A DNA stretch of 17,674 nucleotides from JBMNOI01 sp050942995. GTDB taxonomy: Bacteria; Chloroflexota; Anaerolineae; UBA1429. The translations under genes were made by a program, and so were the position numbers. The notes beneath the pieces were generated by a model. That model was given only the letters and a program-made list of their open reading frames with translations, had not been told where the DNA came from and did not search any database. Positions within the stretch are counted from its first letter, which is position 1; the number at the start of each line of letters is the position of its first letter. Shown here in pieces: positions 1-6,508 of the stretch. The stretch spans positions 1-17,674 of the forward strand of contig JBMNOI010000077.1 of assembly GCA_050942995.1 (NCBI GenBank), read 5' to 3'.

Positions 1-308
1 TCGCTCTGGACCTGAGCGACTGGCGCTTTCTGGAAGAGCCCACCACGCGCAGCCGCAGACGCTATATGGCGCAGATGCTGGCGACGATGGAGCGTCGCGA
101 GATCGAACTGGAGTTGCGTCTGGCCGAACTGAGCGGGGTGCCGGTGTGGCGCGTTCCGTTGCGGGCCGATCCCCCGGCTCCCTTCTGGGACTTTACCACC
201 ATCGAGAGGATGTTTGTGCAGGGGTACGAGCAGATGACGGCGTATATTGATGCTCACAGCGATTGTACGTTTCCGTTTTGCCGACATCAAGCCGGGGGAG
301 GGCGTTGA
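1..308 (+). CDS. 3' end of an unidentified protein, possibly patatin-like phospholipase
   Basis: The reading frame is open from base 3 of the window and stops at TGA 306-308, so this is the C-terminal part (about 101 residues) of a gene that starts upstream. The visible part is a helix-rich stretch with Arg/Glu-rich repeats (RREIELELRLAEL), then a short strand-like VPVWRVPLRADP and the end piece PFWDFTTIERMFVQGYEQM. The pattern of a hydrophobic strand, Asp-Phe, and a helix ending in Gly-Tyr-Glu resembles the C-terminal end of bacterial patatin-like phospholipases. No catalytic residue lies in the window, so the family name is a weak inference and other families are possible. An ATG at 66 is internal to the open frame and is probably not the true start. 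Confidence 0.4.
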   Translation, partial: ALDLSDWRFLEEPTTRSRRRYMAQMLATMERREIELELRLAELSGVPVWRVPLRADPPAPFWDFTTIERMFVQGYEQMTAYIDAHSDCTFPFCRHQAGGGR

Positions 309-344
309 GGGGGATATGTGATTTCCAGTCGATCCTCGGCTGCT

Positions 345-410
345 ATAGATTGTGACTTTTAGCGCAATCTATGGGCCGATTTTGCCTATTTGTGAAAAAT
401 AGTGCAAAAT
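345..410. promoter_or_regulatory. Two 18-bp operator-like sites upstream of the AOR cassette
   Basis: Site 1 (350-367) reads TTGTGACTTTTAGCGCAA and site 2 (390-407) reads TTGTGAAAAATAGTGCAA. Both fit TTGTGA-N4-TAGYGCAA and their starts are exactly 40 bp apart. Each also sits in an inverted repeat: 345-354 with 363-372 (eight perfect outer pairs), and 379-391 with 397-410 (13 pairs with one bulged T). The spacing of the TTGTGA and GCAA half-sites is like that of CRP/FNR-family sites, but the second half is not the classical TCACAA. No convincing -35/-10 pair was found here; TATAGA at 344-349 is the best -10. The sites lie 22-79 bp before the ferredoxin start at 429. Confidence 0.5.
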
Positions 411-428
411 CAAGTTGGGAGGACGACT

Positions 429-845
429 ATGAGACTGACCGTTCTGGACAATGAGAGATGCATCGGCTGCCAGAGTTGTATGTTTGCCTGTGCGCGACGC
501 CCCGGAGACGGAGGGCTGGCGCGGAGTAGCATTGTGGTCACCTCCATCGGGGGGATGGAGCGTGGCTTCAAAGTCATCGCCTGTCGCGCCTGCGTGAATC
601 CGCCGTGCGCCAGGGTATGTCCTGTGGATGCCCTCACGCCCCGCGATGAAGGAGGCGTGCGCCTGAATCTGAGCAAATGTATCGGCTGCGGGCGTTGCGC
701 GTCGGCGTGTATGGTGGGGGCTGTACAGTGGGATGACGAGATCAACAAACCCATGATCTGCATTCATTGTGGTTATTGTGTCGATTATTGCCCGCACGGT
801 GTGCTGGCGATGGAAGAGACCGTGGAGACGACGGCATGCTCGTAA
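429..845 (+). CDS. Ferredoxin-type subunit with four [4Fe-4S] clusters, AOR partner
   Basis: This 138-residue protein has 16 cysteines in four cluster motifs: Cys11/14/17/21, Cys52/55/60/64, Cys84/87/90/94 and Cys111/114/117/121, the last followed by Pro. It should carry electrons between the aldehyde oxidoreductase encoded next and cytoplasmic acceptors. It resembles the small iron-sulfur subunit (AorA type) of multi-subunit tungsten AORs such as the Aromatoleum enzyme. The start at 429 was chosen because GGGAGG lies at 417-422, six bases before the ATG; an in-frame ATG at 402 lacks such a site. Its last codons overlap the AOR start by 10 bp, which implies translational coupling. There is no signal peptide, so it should be cytoplasmic. 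A generic 4Fe-4S electron carrier is the fallback reading. Confidence 0.9.
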   Translation: MRLTVLDNERCIGCQSCMFACARRPGDGGLARSSIVVTSIGGMERGFKVIACRACVNPPCARVCPVDALTPRDEGGVRLNLSKCIGCGRCASACMVGAVQWDDEINKPMICIHCGYCVDYCPHGVLAMEETVETTACS

Positions 846-2629
846 ACGATCCCCTCGCCAATGTGCTCTATATCGATCTGACGCGCAAACGGTTCTACGT
901 GCAGCGACGTGAGGATCTGTTCGAGAGATACCTGGGCGGCGTCGGTGTGGCCACCCGGTTGTTGCTGGAAGAGTGCCCCGAGGGGGTCGACCCTCTGGCG
1001 CCGGATAACCCCATCATCTTTGCCGTGGGACCGCTGACGGGCCTGTTTCCTCTGGCCAGCAAGACGGTGGCCATGTTCAAATCGCCCCACACCGGCAATC
1101 TGGGCGAGAGCCATGCCGGAGGGCGCAGCGCTGTGGCCATTCGCATGGCCGGGTTCGGCGCCATCGTCATCAAGGGGGCCAACGATTCGCCGGGTTATGT
1201 GGCGATCGATAACGGTCAGGTGCATTTCCGTGACGCCACCACGCTCTGGGGCATGAAGAGCGGCTATACGGTGGGCCGCGTGATTCGCGAAAACGAGGGG
1301 GGCGCGGGAACGCGCACCATCATGCGCATCGGCCGTGCCGGGGAAAAGCGGGTGACCTATGCCGGAGTGACCACCGAGACCTATCGCCACTTTGGGCGCA
1401 TGGGTCTGGGCGCCGTATTCGGCAGCAAGATGCTCAAGGCGGTGGTGGTATCGGGCAAGCGCACGCTGGGAGTGAGCGACCGCCGCGAATATCGTCGCAT
1501 GTACGACGAGATCTACAAGACGGCCACCACATCGCCCCTGATGAAAAAGTACCACGACCTGGGCACGCCGGAGAATGTGTTGCCGCTGGACGCCATCGGC
1601 GGGCTGCCCACGCGCAACCTGCAGGCTGCACGCATGGAGGGCGCCGACCAGATCTCGGGCGAGGCGTTTGCGAAAAACTATCTCGGACGGCGGCTGGCCT
1701 GCGCTCATTGTCCGGTCGGTTGTATCCATATCGCCGCGTTACGCGAGCCCTATCCGGATAAGGATTATTTCTTCAAGACATCCATGGTCTCGTACGATTA
1801 CGAGCCGATCTATGCGCTGGGCACCATGCTGGGCATCAATCATCCCGAGGGGTTGTTGAGGCTGATGGACGATATCGAAGCCTGGGGGCTGGATGCCATG
1901 AGCGCGGGGGTTGTCCTGGCCTGGGCGACCGAGGCGCAGGAGCGCGGGCTCGTCTCAGAGGCCGAGACGGGCGGCATACGGCTGGCCTGGGGCGATCACG
2001 CCGCCTATTCTGCGGCGGCCGAGATGATCATGGAGCAGCCCAACGATTTCTACCGCGCTCTGGCGCGAGGGGTGGATCACGCCGCTTCGATCTATGGAGG
2101 GCGCGAATTCGCCCTCACCTATGGCAAGAACGAGATGTCGGGCTACCACACCGGGCCGGGGGCGCATCTGGGATTCCTGTTGGGCACGCGGCACAGCCAT
2201 CTGGATAGCGCCGGATACAGCATCGATCAGAAGGTGCTGCCCCAGCGCCAGGTATCGCCGGAAGAGATGGTGGACATGCTGGTGAAAGAGGAGCGTTGGC
2301 GGCAGGTGTTATCCAGCATGGTGGTGTGCTTTTTCGCTCGCGGCATCTATGATATGGCTACCACCGTCAAAACGCTGCGCATGGCCGGTATGGACGTGAC
2401 GGCAGATGGATTGCTCGAGCTGGGAGCGCAGATTCATCGGGACAAGATCGCGTTCAAGGTGCGCGAGGGCTTTTCGTACTTGCAGGCCGGGCTGCCCAAG
2501 CGTATCTTTGAGACAGAATCGCCGGTGGGGCGGCTGGACGAGGCGTACATGCGCCGGGCGATCGAGTATTTCCAGGCGCGATATGTTCATGGTGTAGAGG
2601 AAAAAGAGCCGGCCGCTGCCACATCATAA
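836..2629 (+). CDS. aor: Tungsten-dependent aldehyde:ferredoxin oxidoreductase (AOR)
   Basis: This 597-residue protein has the usual AOR length (about 600). It should oxidise aldehydes to carboxylic acids, or run in reverse, with a tungstopterin cofactor and one [4Fe-4S] cluster. Cluster ligands are visible as Cys289-X2-Cys292-X3-Cys296 (CAHCPVGC) and a late Cys498 (VVCFFARGIYD). Their spacing is nearly that of the Pyrococcus furiosus enzyme (288, 291, 295, 494). The N-terminal tungstopterin-binding domain shows the family stretch GESHAGGRSAVAIRMAGFG. The start at 836 (MLVNDPLANVLYIDL) overlaps the ferredoxin stop; the frame is open further upstream but family similarity begins here. The aldehyde substrate cannot be read from sequence. 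The neighbours (iron-sulfur subunit, lipoyl domain, acid-sugar genes) allow acetaldehyde, glyceraldehyde or a C4 sugar aldehyde as guesses. Confidence 0.95.
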   Translation: MLVNDPLANVLYIDLTRKRFYVQRREDLFERYLGGVGVATRLLLEECPEGVDPLAPDNPIIFAVGPLTGLFPLASKTVAMFKSPHTGNLGESHAGGRSAVAIRMAGFGAIVIKGANDSPGYVAIDNGQVHFRDATTLWGMKSGYTVGRVIRENEGGAGTRTIMRIGRAGEKRVTYAGVTTETYRHFGRMGLGAVFGSKMLKAVVVSGKRTLGVSDRREYRRMYDEIYKTATTSPLMKKYHDLGTPENVLPLDAIGGLPTRNLQAARMEGADQISGEAFAKNYLGRRLACAHCPVGCIHIAALREPYPDKDYFFKTSMVSYDYEPIYALGTMLGINHPEGLLRLMDDIEAWGLDAMSAGVVLAWATEAQERGLVSEAETGGIRLAWGDHAAYSAAAEMIMEQPNDFYRALARGVDHAASIYGGREFALTYGKNEMSGYHTGPGAHLGFLLGTRHSHLDSAGYSIDQKVLPQRQVSPEEMVDMLVKEERWRQVLSSMVVCFFARGIYDMATTVKTLRMAGMDVTADGLLELGAQIHRDKIAFKVREGFSYLQAGLPKRIFETESPVGRLDEAYMRRAIEYFQARYVHGVEEKEPAAATS

Positions 2630-2650
2630 TCCTGTGAGAGGAAGAGAACG

Positions 2651-2881
2651 ATGGCCGAGGTTCGGTTGCCCAAGCTCGATGCGGCAATGAAGGAAGCGAT
2701 CATTATCGAGTGGCTCAAGCAGGAGGGGGATCCGGTGGCCGAGGGGGAGCCGCTGGTCCAGCTCGAGACGGACAAGGCGGTGGGTGAACTGCCTTCGCCT
2801 GTGAGCGGCGTGGTGCGTCGCGTGCTCCATCCTCAGGGGGCCAGGGTCGCGGTGGATACGGTGCTGGCCGTCATCGAGTGA
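2651..2881 (+). CDS. Free-standing lipoyl domain protein
   Basis: This 76-residue protein is a single lipoyl/biotinyl-attachment domain and nothing else. The motif around residues 39-50 (ETDKAVGELPSP) is that of lipoyl domains of 2-oxoacid dehydrogenase E2 subunits, with Lys42 as the expected lipoylated residue. It lacks the Met-Lys-Met typical of biotin carriers. In E2 proteins the domain is followed by a subunit-binding domain and a catalytic domain; here translation stops right after the fold is complete. GAGAGGAAGAG precedes the start, and the gene lies 21 bp after the AOR stop, so it should be co-transcribed with ferredoxin and AOR. A lone lipoyl protein beside an AOR is unusual. It may be a carrier for an acyl or dihydrolipoyl intermediate, but this is inference. 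It does not look like a decayed E2: the frame is clean and no E2 remnant follows. Confidence 0.85.
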   Translation: MAEVRLPKLDAAMKEAIIIEWLKQEGDPVAEGEPLVQLETDKAVGELPSPVSGVVRRVLHPQGARVAVDTVLAVIE

Positions 2882-2907
2882 CCTTCAACTCGACATAACC
2901 CGCTATC

Positions 2908-2948
2908 AAGGCGCGCCGTTGGATTACCCGGCGGCGCGCTTCCTTTAT
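2908..2948 (+). terminator. Hairpin after the lipoyl gene, possible weak terminator
   Basis: GCGCGCCG (2911-2918) pairs perfectly with CGGCGCGC (2932-2939) across a 13-nt loop, and the stem can be lengthened by wobble and A-T pairs. It is followed by TTCCTTTAT, a broken T-tract. It begins 30 bp after the lipoyl stop and precedes the next promoter, so it probably ends the ferredoxin-AOR-lipoyl transcript, perhaps leakily. Confidence 0.5.
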
Positions 2949-2956
2949 CGCCCTTC

Positions 2957-2986
2957 TGGACGGTACCCGCTCCTCCATGTTATAAT
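2957..2986 (+). promoter_or_regulatory. Promoter of the dehydrogenase-kinase pair
   Basis: A perfect -10 box TATAAT lies at 2981-2986, with TGGACG (four of six matches to TTGACA) at 2957-2962 and an 18-bp spacer. This would give a leader of about 78 nt before the ATG at 3071. It implies that the threonine-dehydrogenase-like gene and the kinase are transcribed apart from the AOR cassette. Confidence 0.55.
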
Positions 2987-3070
2987 GCCCGCCATTACGA
3001 GCCCGAGACGTCCCATCGTCAGGGCTTTTGAGTCCCATCATCGGGCGATACTGCAAAGGAGCGACTCCCT

Positions 3071-4102
3071 ATGAAAGCGTTGGTCAAGGCCAGGCCCGAG
3101 AAGGGCGCCGATCTGCTGGATATCGACGTGCCCCGTGTGGGGCCCAACGACCTGCTGGTGCGCGTGCAGGCCGCCGCCATCTGTGGTACCGATAACCATA
3201 TCTACGAGTGGACACCCTGGGCCCAGGCGCGCCTGCCTCTGCCCATGATCTTTGGCCACGAGTACGCCGGTGAGGTGGTGGAGGTGGGATCGGCGGTGCG
3301 AGGGTTCGCGGTGGGCGACATGGTCGCCGCCGAGACGCACATCCCCTGCCTGCAGTGCCGTCAGTGTCGCACCGGCCGGCAACACACCTGCGAAGAGATG
3401 AAGATCATCGGCGTGCATGTGGACGGCGCCTTTTCCGAGTATGCGCTGCTGCCCGAATCGTGCGCCTGGAAGCTGCCGCCGGGCACCTCGCCCGAGCTGG
3501 GGGCCATTCTGGAGCCTATCGGCGTGGCCGCCAACGGATTGTTCAAGGATCGGGTGGACGGCCTGAGTGTGGCCGTTATCGGATGCGGACCTATCGGCAT
3601 CTTTTGCGCGCAGATGGCGGCGGCCGCCGGCGCACGGCAGCTTTTTGTCACCGATGTGAACGCCTATCGTCTGGACATGGCCCGGCGCATCGTGCCGGAC
3701 GCGGTGGTACTTAATCCGCTGCAGGATGACGTGCCGGCTATCGTGGCCGACGCCACGAGCGGGCGGGGCGTCGAGGTGGCGGTAGAGCTGAGCGGCAGCC
3801 AGGCGGGCACCGAGCAGGCCTTTGACCTGCTGGCCAAGGGAGGGCGTGTGAGCCTGGTGGGGCTGCCCTCACGGCCCATCACCCTGGAGATGACCGAGGC
3901 CATCATCTATCGCGAGGCGGTGGTCTATGGCAGCACCGGCCGTCTGATGTGGGATACCTGGTATCAGGTGGACGGGCTGTTGCAACAGAACAAGTTCGAC
4001 CCGCTGCCCGTCATCACTCATCGCTTTCCGCTGGAGGAATATGCTCAGGCGCTGGAGCTGACCATGAGCGGCGAGGCCGGCAAAGTAATTCTGGCGCCTT
4101 GA
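3071..4102 (+). CDS. tdh: Zinc-dependent L-threonine 3-dehydrogenase or close relative
   Basis: This 343-residue medium-chain dehydrogenase follows Escherichia coli Tdh (341 residues) almost position by position. Catalytic zinc ligands are Cys38, His63 and Glu64, with Glu148 as candidate fourth ligand. Structural zinc ligands are Cys93, Cys96, Cys99 and Cys107. The NAD-binding loop is GCGPIG, and the C-terminal THRF and SGEAGKVIL stretches also match Tdh. Tdh oxidises L-threonine to 2-amino-3-ketobutyrate with NAD. The partner enzyme Kbl is not in the window. The neighbour 38 bp downstream is a four-carbon acid-sugar kinase, so a C4 polyol or hydroxy-acid substrate is a fair alternative. AAAGGAG lies before the start. 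The family is certain and the substrate is not. Confidence 0.82.
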   Translation: MKALVKARPEKGADLLDIDVPRVGPNDLLVRVQAAAICGTDNHIYEWTPWAQARLPLPMIFGHEYAGEVVEVGSAVRGFAVGDMVAAETHIPCLQCRQCRTGRQHTCEEMKIIGVHVDGAFSEYALLPESCAWKLPPGTSPELGAILEPIGVAANGLFKDRVDGLSVAVIGCGPIGIFCAQMAAAAGARQLFVTDVNAYRLDMARRIVPDAVVLNPLQDDVPAIVADATSGRGVEVAVELSGSQAGTEQAFDLLAKGGRVSLVGLPSRPITLEMTEAIIYREAVVYGSTGRLMWDTWYQVDGLLQQNKFDPLPVITHRFPLEEYAQALELTMSGEAGKVILAP

Positions 4103-4140
4103 TCTCATCCGTCCAACCGAGAGCGTCGATGGAGGACGAG

Positions 4141-5376
4141 ATGCACGGGCTGGCGGTGGTGGCCGACGACCTGACGGGCGCTATGGATACGGGTGTGCAG
4201 TTCAGCAAGCGCGGGCTGGAGACGGTGGTACTCATGGTCGGCGTTGATCTGCCCGGCCCCGGCCATCCCCTGAACGACGTGCAGGTGCTGGTAGTGGATA
4301 CCGACAGCCGGGCGGTGGCTGCGCCCGAGGCGTATCGGCGGATGCGGGCGGTGGCCGAAGCGCTGGGCGGCAGGCGTCTGTATAAAAAGGTCGATTCTAC
4401 CATGCGCGGCAACGTGGGCTATGAACTGCGCGCCATAGGGGATGTGCTGAGGCCGCGTGGCATCGTGGTGGCGCCGGCTTTTCCACCGGGCGGGCGTACG
4501 ACCTTGCGCGGCCGCCAACGGGTGCACGGGCAGCCGCTGGAGCTGACCTTTTTCGCCCGCGACCCTCGCTGGCCCATGCACGAATCGCACCTGCCCACGC
4601 TGCTGTTGCAGCAATCGGGGCGCGAAGTGGGGCAGGTGGATATCGAGGTGGTGAGCGGCGGCGTCGAGTGTCTGACCACGGCACTGGCGGCGCGCCCGGA
4701 GCCCATCGTGGTGGTCGATGCGCTGGAGCCCTGTCACCTGCGCACGATCGGCAGGGCGCTGGTCGCTCTGGGAGAGGCATGGATACCCTGCGGTTCGGCC
4801 GGACTGGCCGAGGAGTGGGTGAGTGCGCTGAATCTGCCGCCGGTGGATGAGCCCGGGCGCCCACCGGAATCGAGGGCGCCGGTGCTGGCCGTCGCCGGCA
4901 GCCGCAACGATGTGACCCTCTGCCAGATCGAGCGGGCCGAAACGGAGCGCAAGATCGTGCGGGTGGATCTGGACCCTTATCGTTGCTATGACGCCGACGC
5001 CGAGGCGCAACGGCTGGCCCTGGCGCTGGAGCAGGCGCTCTCGGCAGGGCACGATACGTTGCTCACCTCGTCTTTTGCGCCGCTGGTGAGCGGAGCGGGC
5101 GGTCTCGTTTCGCGGGTACTGGCCGATGCCGCAGCGCGCGTCATGGTGCGTTGCCGGCCGGGCGGGTTGTTTCTCACCGGTGGCGATGTGGCCGTGGCGA
5201 TGGGCCGGGCGCTGGGGGTGCAGGCGCTACGCATCGCCGCCGAGGTGCAGCCGGGCGTTCCCGGCGGCCGCCTGGTGGGCGGGGCAGTCGATGGGATGTG
5301 GGTGGTGACAAAAGCGGGCGGCTTTGGCGATGACGATGCCCTGATCGATGCGCTGGCCTATCTACGCGGCGGGTGA
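4141..5376 (+). CDS. dtnK: Four-carbon acid-sugar kinase (DUF1537 family; D-threonate/D-erythronate kinase type)
   Basis: This 411-residue protein has the two-domain DUF1537 layout. The N-terminal sugar-binding domain has ADDLTGAMDTGVQF from residue 8, KKVDSTMRGN at 82-91 and PAFPPGGR. The C-terminal nucleotide-binding domain has FLTGGDVA at 344-351 and TKAGGFG at 390-396. The family phosphorylates threonate, erythronate or related acids with ATP at O4 (or O3). A PdxA2-type dehydrogenase lies just beyond the next gene; the pair corresponds to the described D-threonate route (kinase, then oxidation and decarboxylation to dihydroxyacetone phosphate). Start 4141 was chosen because GGAGG at 4131-4135 precedes it. 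An in-frame ATG at 4129 lies before that site, and the frame runs further up into the dehydrogenase. The symbol is tentative, because denK and otnK members share the motifs. Confidence 0.9.
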   Translation: MHGLAVVADDLTGAMDTGVQFSKRGLETVVLMVGVDLPGPGHPLNDVQVLVVDTDSRAVAAPEAYRRMRAVAEALGGRRLYKKVDSTMRGNVGYELRAIGDVLRPRGIVVAPAFPPGGRTTLRGRQRVHGQPLELTFFARDPRWPMHESHLPTLLLQQSGREVGQVDIEVVSGGVECLTTALAARPEPIVVVDALEPCHLRTIGRALVALGEAWIPCGSAGLAEEWVSALNLPPVDEPGRPPESRAPVLAVAGSRNDVTLCQIERAETERKIVRVDLDPYRCYDADAEAQRLALALEQALSAGHDTLLTSSFAPLVSGAGGLVSRVLADAAARVMVRCRPGGLFLTGGDVAVAMGRALGVQALRIAAEVQPGVPGGRLVGGAVDGMWVVTKAGGFGDDDALIDALAYLRGG

Positions 5377-5377
5377 C

Positions 5378-6298
5378 TCAGCCGGAAAGGCGGTACCCTC
5401 CGACGGGTGTTTTCTCGGCGCGGCCGGCCAGCACCCAGTCGTGCAGAGTGCGGGCTACCTGGGTTCTCAGGAGCGGGTCGTCGCGATAGCGCCCCTCAGC
5501 GGCTACGGCGGCGGCCATCTCCTCGATACCGGAGATTCCCTGCGCCAGCGCCGCGCGACAGGCTGCATCGTACTCGTCCAGTGCGGTGGTGGCCTCTTGA
5601 ATCCAGCGCGTAAAGCCTCCCTTGTCCACAGGCTGCGCATGAGATGAGAGCAGCTGTCGCACATCCAACGTCCCCAGACGGCGCAACGTGCGGCGATAGG
5701 ACCAGGGATCATCTCCAAAGGGCGTGGCGCGCAGCCCCTCCTCGTCGGGCGCGGGTACGGGCATGAGCGTTTCACCGTGAATCAGCGTGCGTTCGCGCCG
5801 ATGGTAGAGGGCGATATTGCCCGCGGTATGCCCAGGGGCGTGGATGACCTGGAGCTCGATACCCTCCAGATCCAACACCTCCCCTCCCTGAAGGCGCATA
5901 TGTACGGGCGCCTCGGCGCCCAGGCGACGGAGCAGCGTTTCGGTGCGTTCGATGTCGCTTTCCGGGATACCGTACACCACGCGGGCCAGCCGCCGATGGT
6001 CGGCGATGGCCGGGGCATCGAGGTTGTGGGCGGCGATGCGCAACGTCTCGCCCGATGCGGCCCACAGCTCACCGTTGCCGCCGACATGATCGGCGTGGGC
6101 GTGCAGATTCACCAGCATCGTCAGCTCGGTGGGGGCGAGCCCCGCCTCCCGCAGATAGGGAATCACCGTCTCGGTCGGCACGTTCACCACGCCCGAATCT
6201 ACCAGCAGGTGGCGGCGTCCGCGGAAGAGATACAGATTGATGGTGCGTCCGTTCTCAAAGGGCGCCTCGATCACGTGCAATCCCCGATAGATTTGCAT
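5378..6298 (-). CDS. Metallo-beta-lactamase-fold hydrolase (glyoxalase II-like)
   Basis: This 306-residue protein carries the metal site HAHADH (His66, His68, Asp70, His71), His157 in PGHTAGN and His220 in SSHAQP. The usual Asp that bridges the two metals seems replaced by Glu176 (IHGET), since most relatives have Gly-Asp there. The last 80 residues look helical, like the C-terminal domain of LACTB2-type members. The substrate is unknown; thioesters, lactones and RNA are all possible for this fold. A sugar-acid lactone would suit the neighbourhood, but that is only inference. Start 6298 was chosen for the GGGGAGG about nine bases upstream; an upstream in-frame ATG adds 12 residues without a binding site. 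CATAAT on the minus strand at 6339-6334 is a possible -10 box. The gene converges on the kinase with only one base between the stop codons. Confidence 0.82.
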   Translation of the reverse strand: MQIYRGLHVIEAPFENGRTINLYLFRGRRHLLVDSGVVNVPTETVIPYLREAGLAPTELTMLVNLHAHADHVGGNGELWAASGETLRIAAHNLDAPAIADHRRLARVVYGIPESDIERTETLLRRLGAEAPVHMRLQGGEVLDLEGIELQVIHAPGHTAGNIALYHRRERTLIHGETLMPVPAPDEEGLRATPFGDDPWSYRRTLRRLGTLDVRQLLSSHAQPVDKGGFTRWIQEATTALDEYDAACRAALAQGISGIEEMAAAVAAEGRYRDDPLLRTQVARTLHDWVLAGRAEKTPVGGYRLSG

Positions 6299-6383
6299 TG
6301 GGCCTGTCCTCCCCGGCCAAAAACTTGTGCTCATTATGCCACAGGTAAAGGGCCGATGCGAGCGCTACAGCGACGGCGCGAAA

Positions 6384-6412
6384 TTGACAGCCTGCGGGCG
6401 CGGAGCTATGCT
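6384..6412 (+). promoter_or_regulatory. Strong promoter of the PdxA2-type gene
   Basis: A perfect TTGACA (6384-6389) is separated by exactly 17 bp from TATGCT (6407-6412). Transcription would start near 6419, giving a leader of about 90 nt to the ATG at 6509. This promoter separates the dehydrogenase from the kinase, which is cut off by the opposite-strand hydrolase. Confidence 0.7.
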
Positions 6413-6508
6413 CCATGAACCTGAGGACAGATGAATGCGATCACGAGATATCAAAGGCCTGGCCGGGCTTTTGAACACGATCCTGTACGATCAATGAGGA
6501 ATGATATC

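Noticed and set aside
390..407. Rex operator (TTGTGAA...TTCACAA) upstream of the AOR cassette
   Set aside because: Only the left half fits; the right half TAGTGCAA does not, while the same right half recurs in the second copy, so a different consensus is more likely.
785..1729. Long minus-strand reading frame opposite the AOR gene
   Set aside because: The plus strand encodes a complete AOR with all cluster ligands; the minus frame shows no family features.
4105..5052. Long minus-strand reading frame opposite the DUF1537 kinase
   Set aside because: It is a G+C-bias shadow: the plus-strand frame has clear family motifs end to end, while the minus frame is rich in His, Arg and Gln with no recognisable domain.
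5777..6418. Plus-strand frame opposite the metallo-beta-lactamase-fold gene
   Set aside because: It covers the coding part of the hydrolase and runs through the TTGACA/TATGCT promoter; no domain is seen.
6431..6508. N-terminal extension of the PdxA2 protein from ATG 6431
   Set aside because: A GAGG precedes this ATG, but the 26 extra residues have no counterpart in the family and the ATG at 6509 also has a ribosome site. The choice is likely but not certain.
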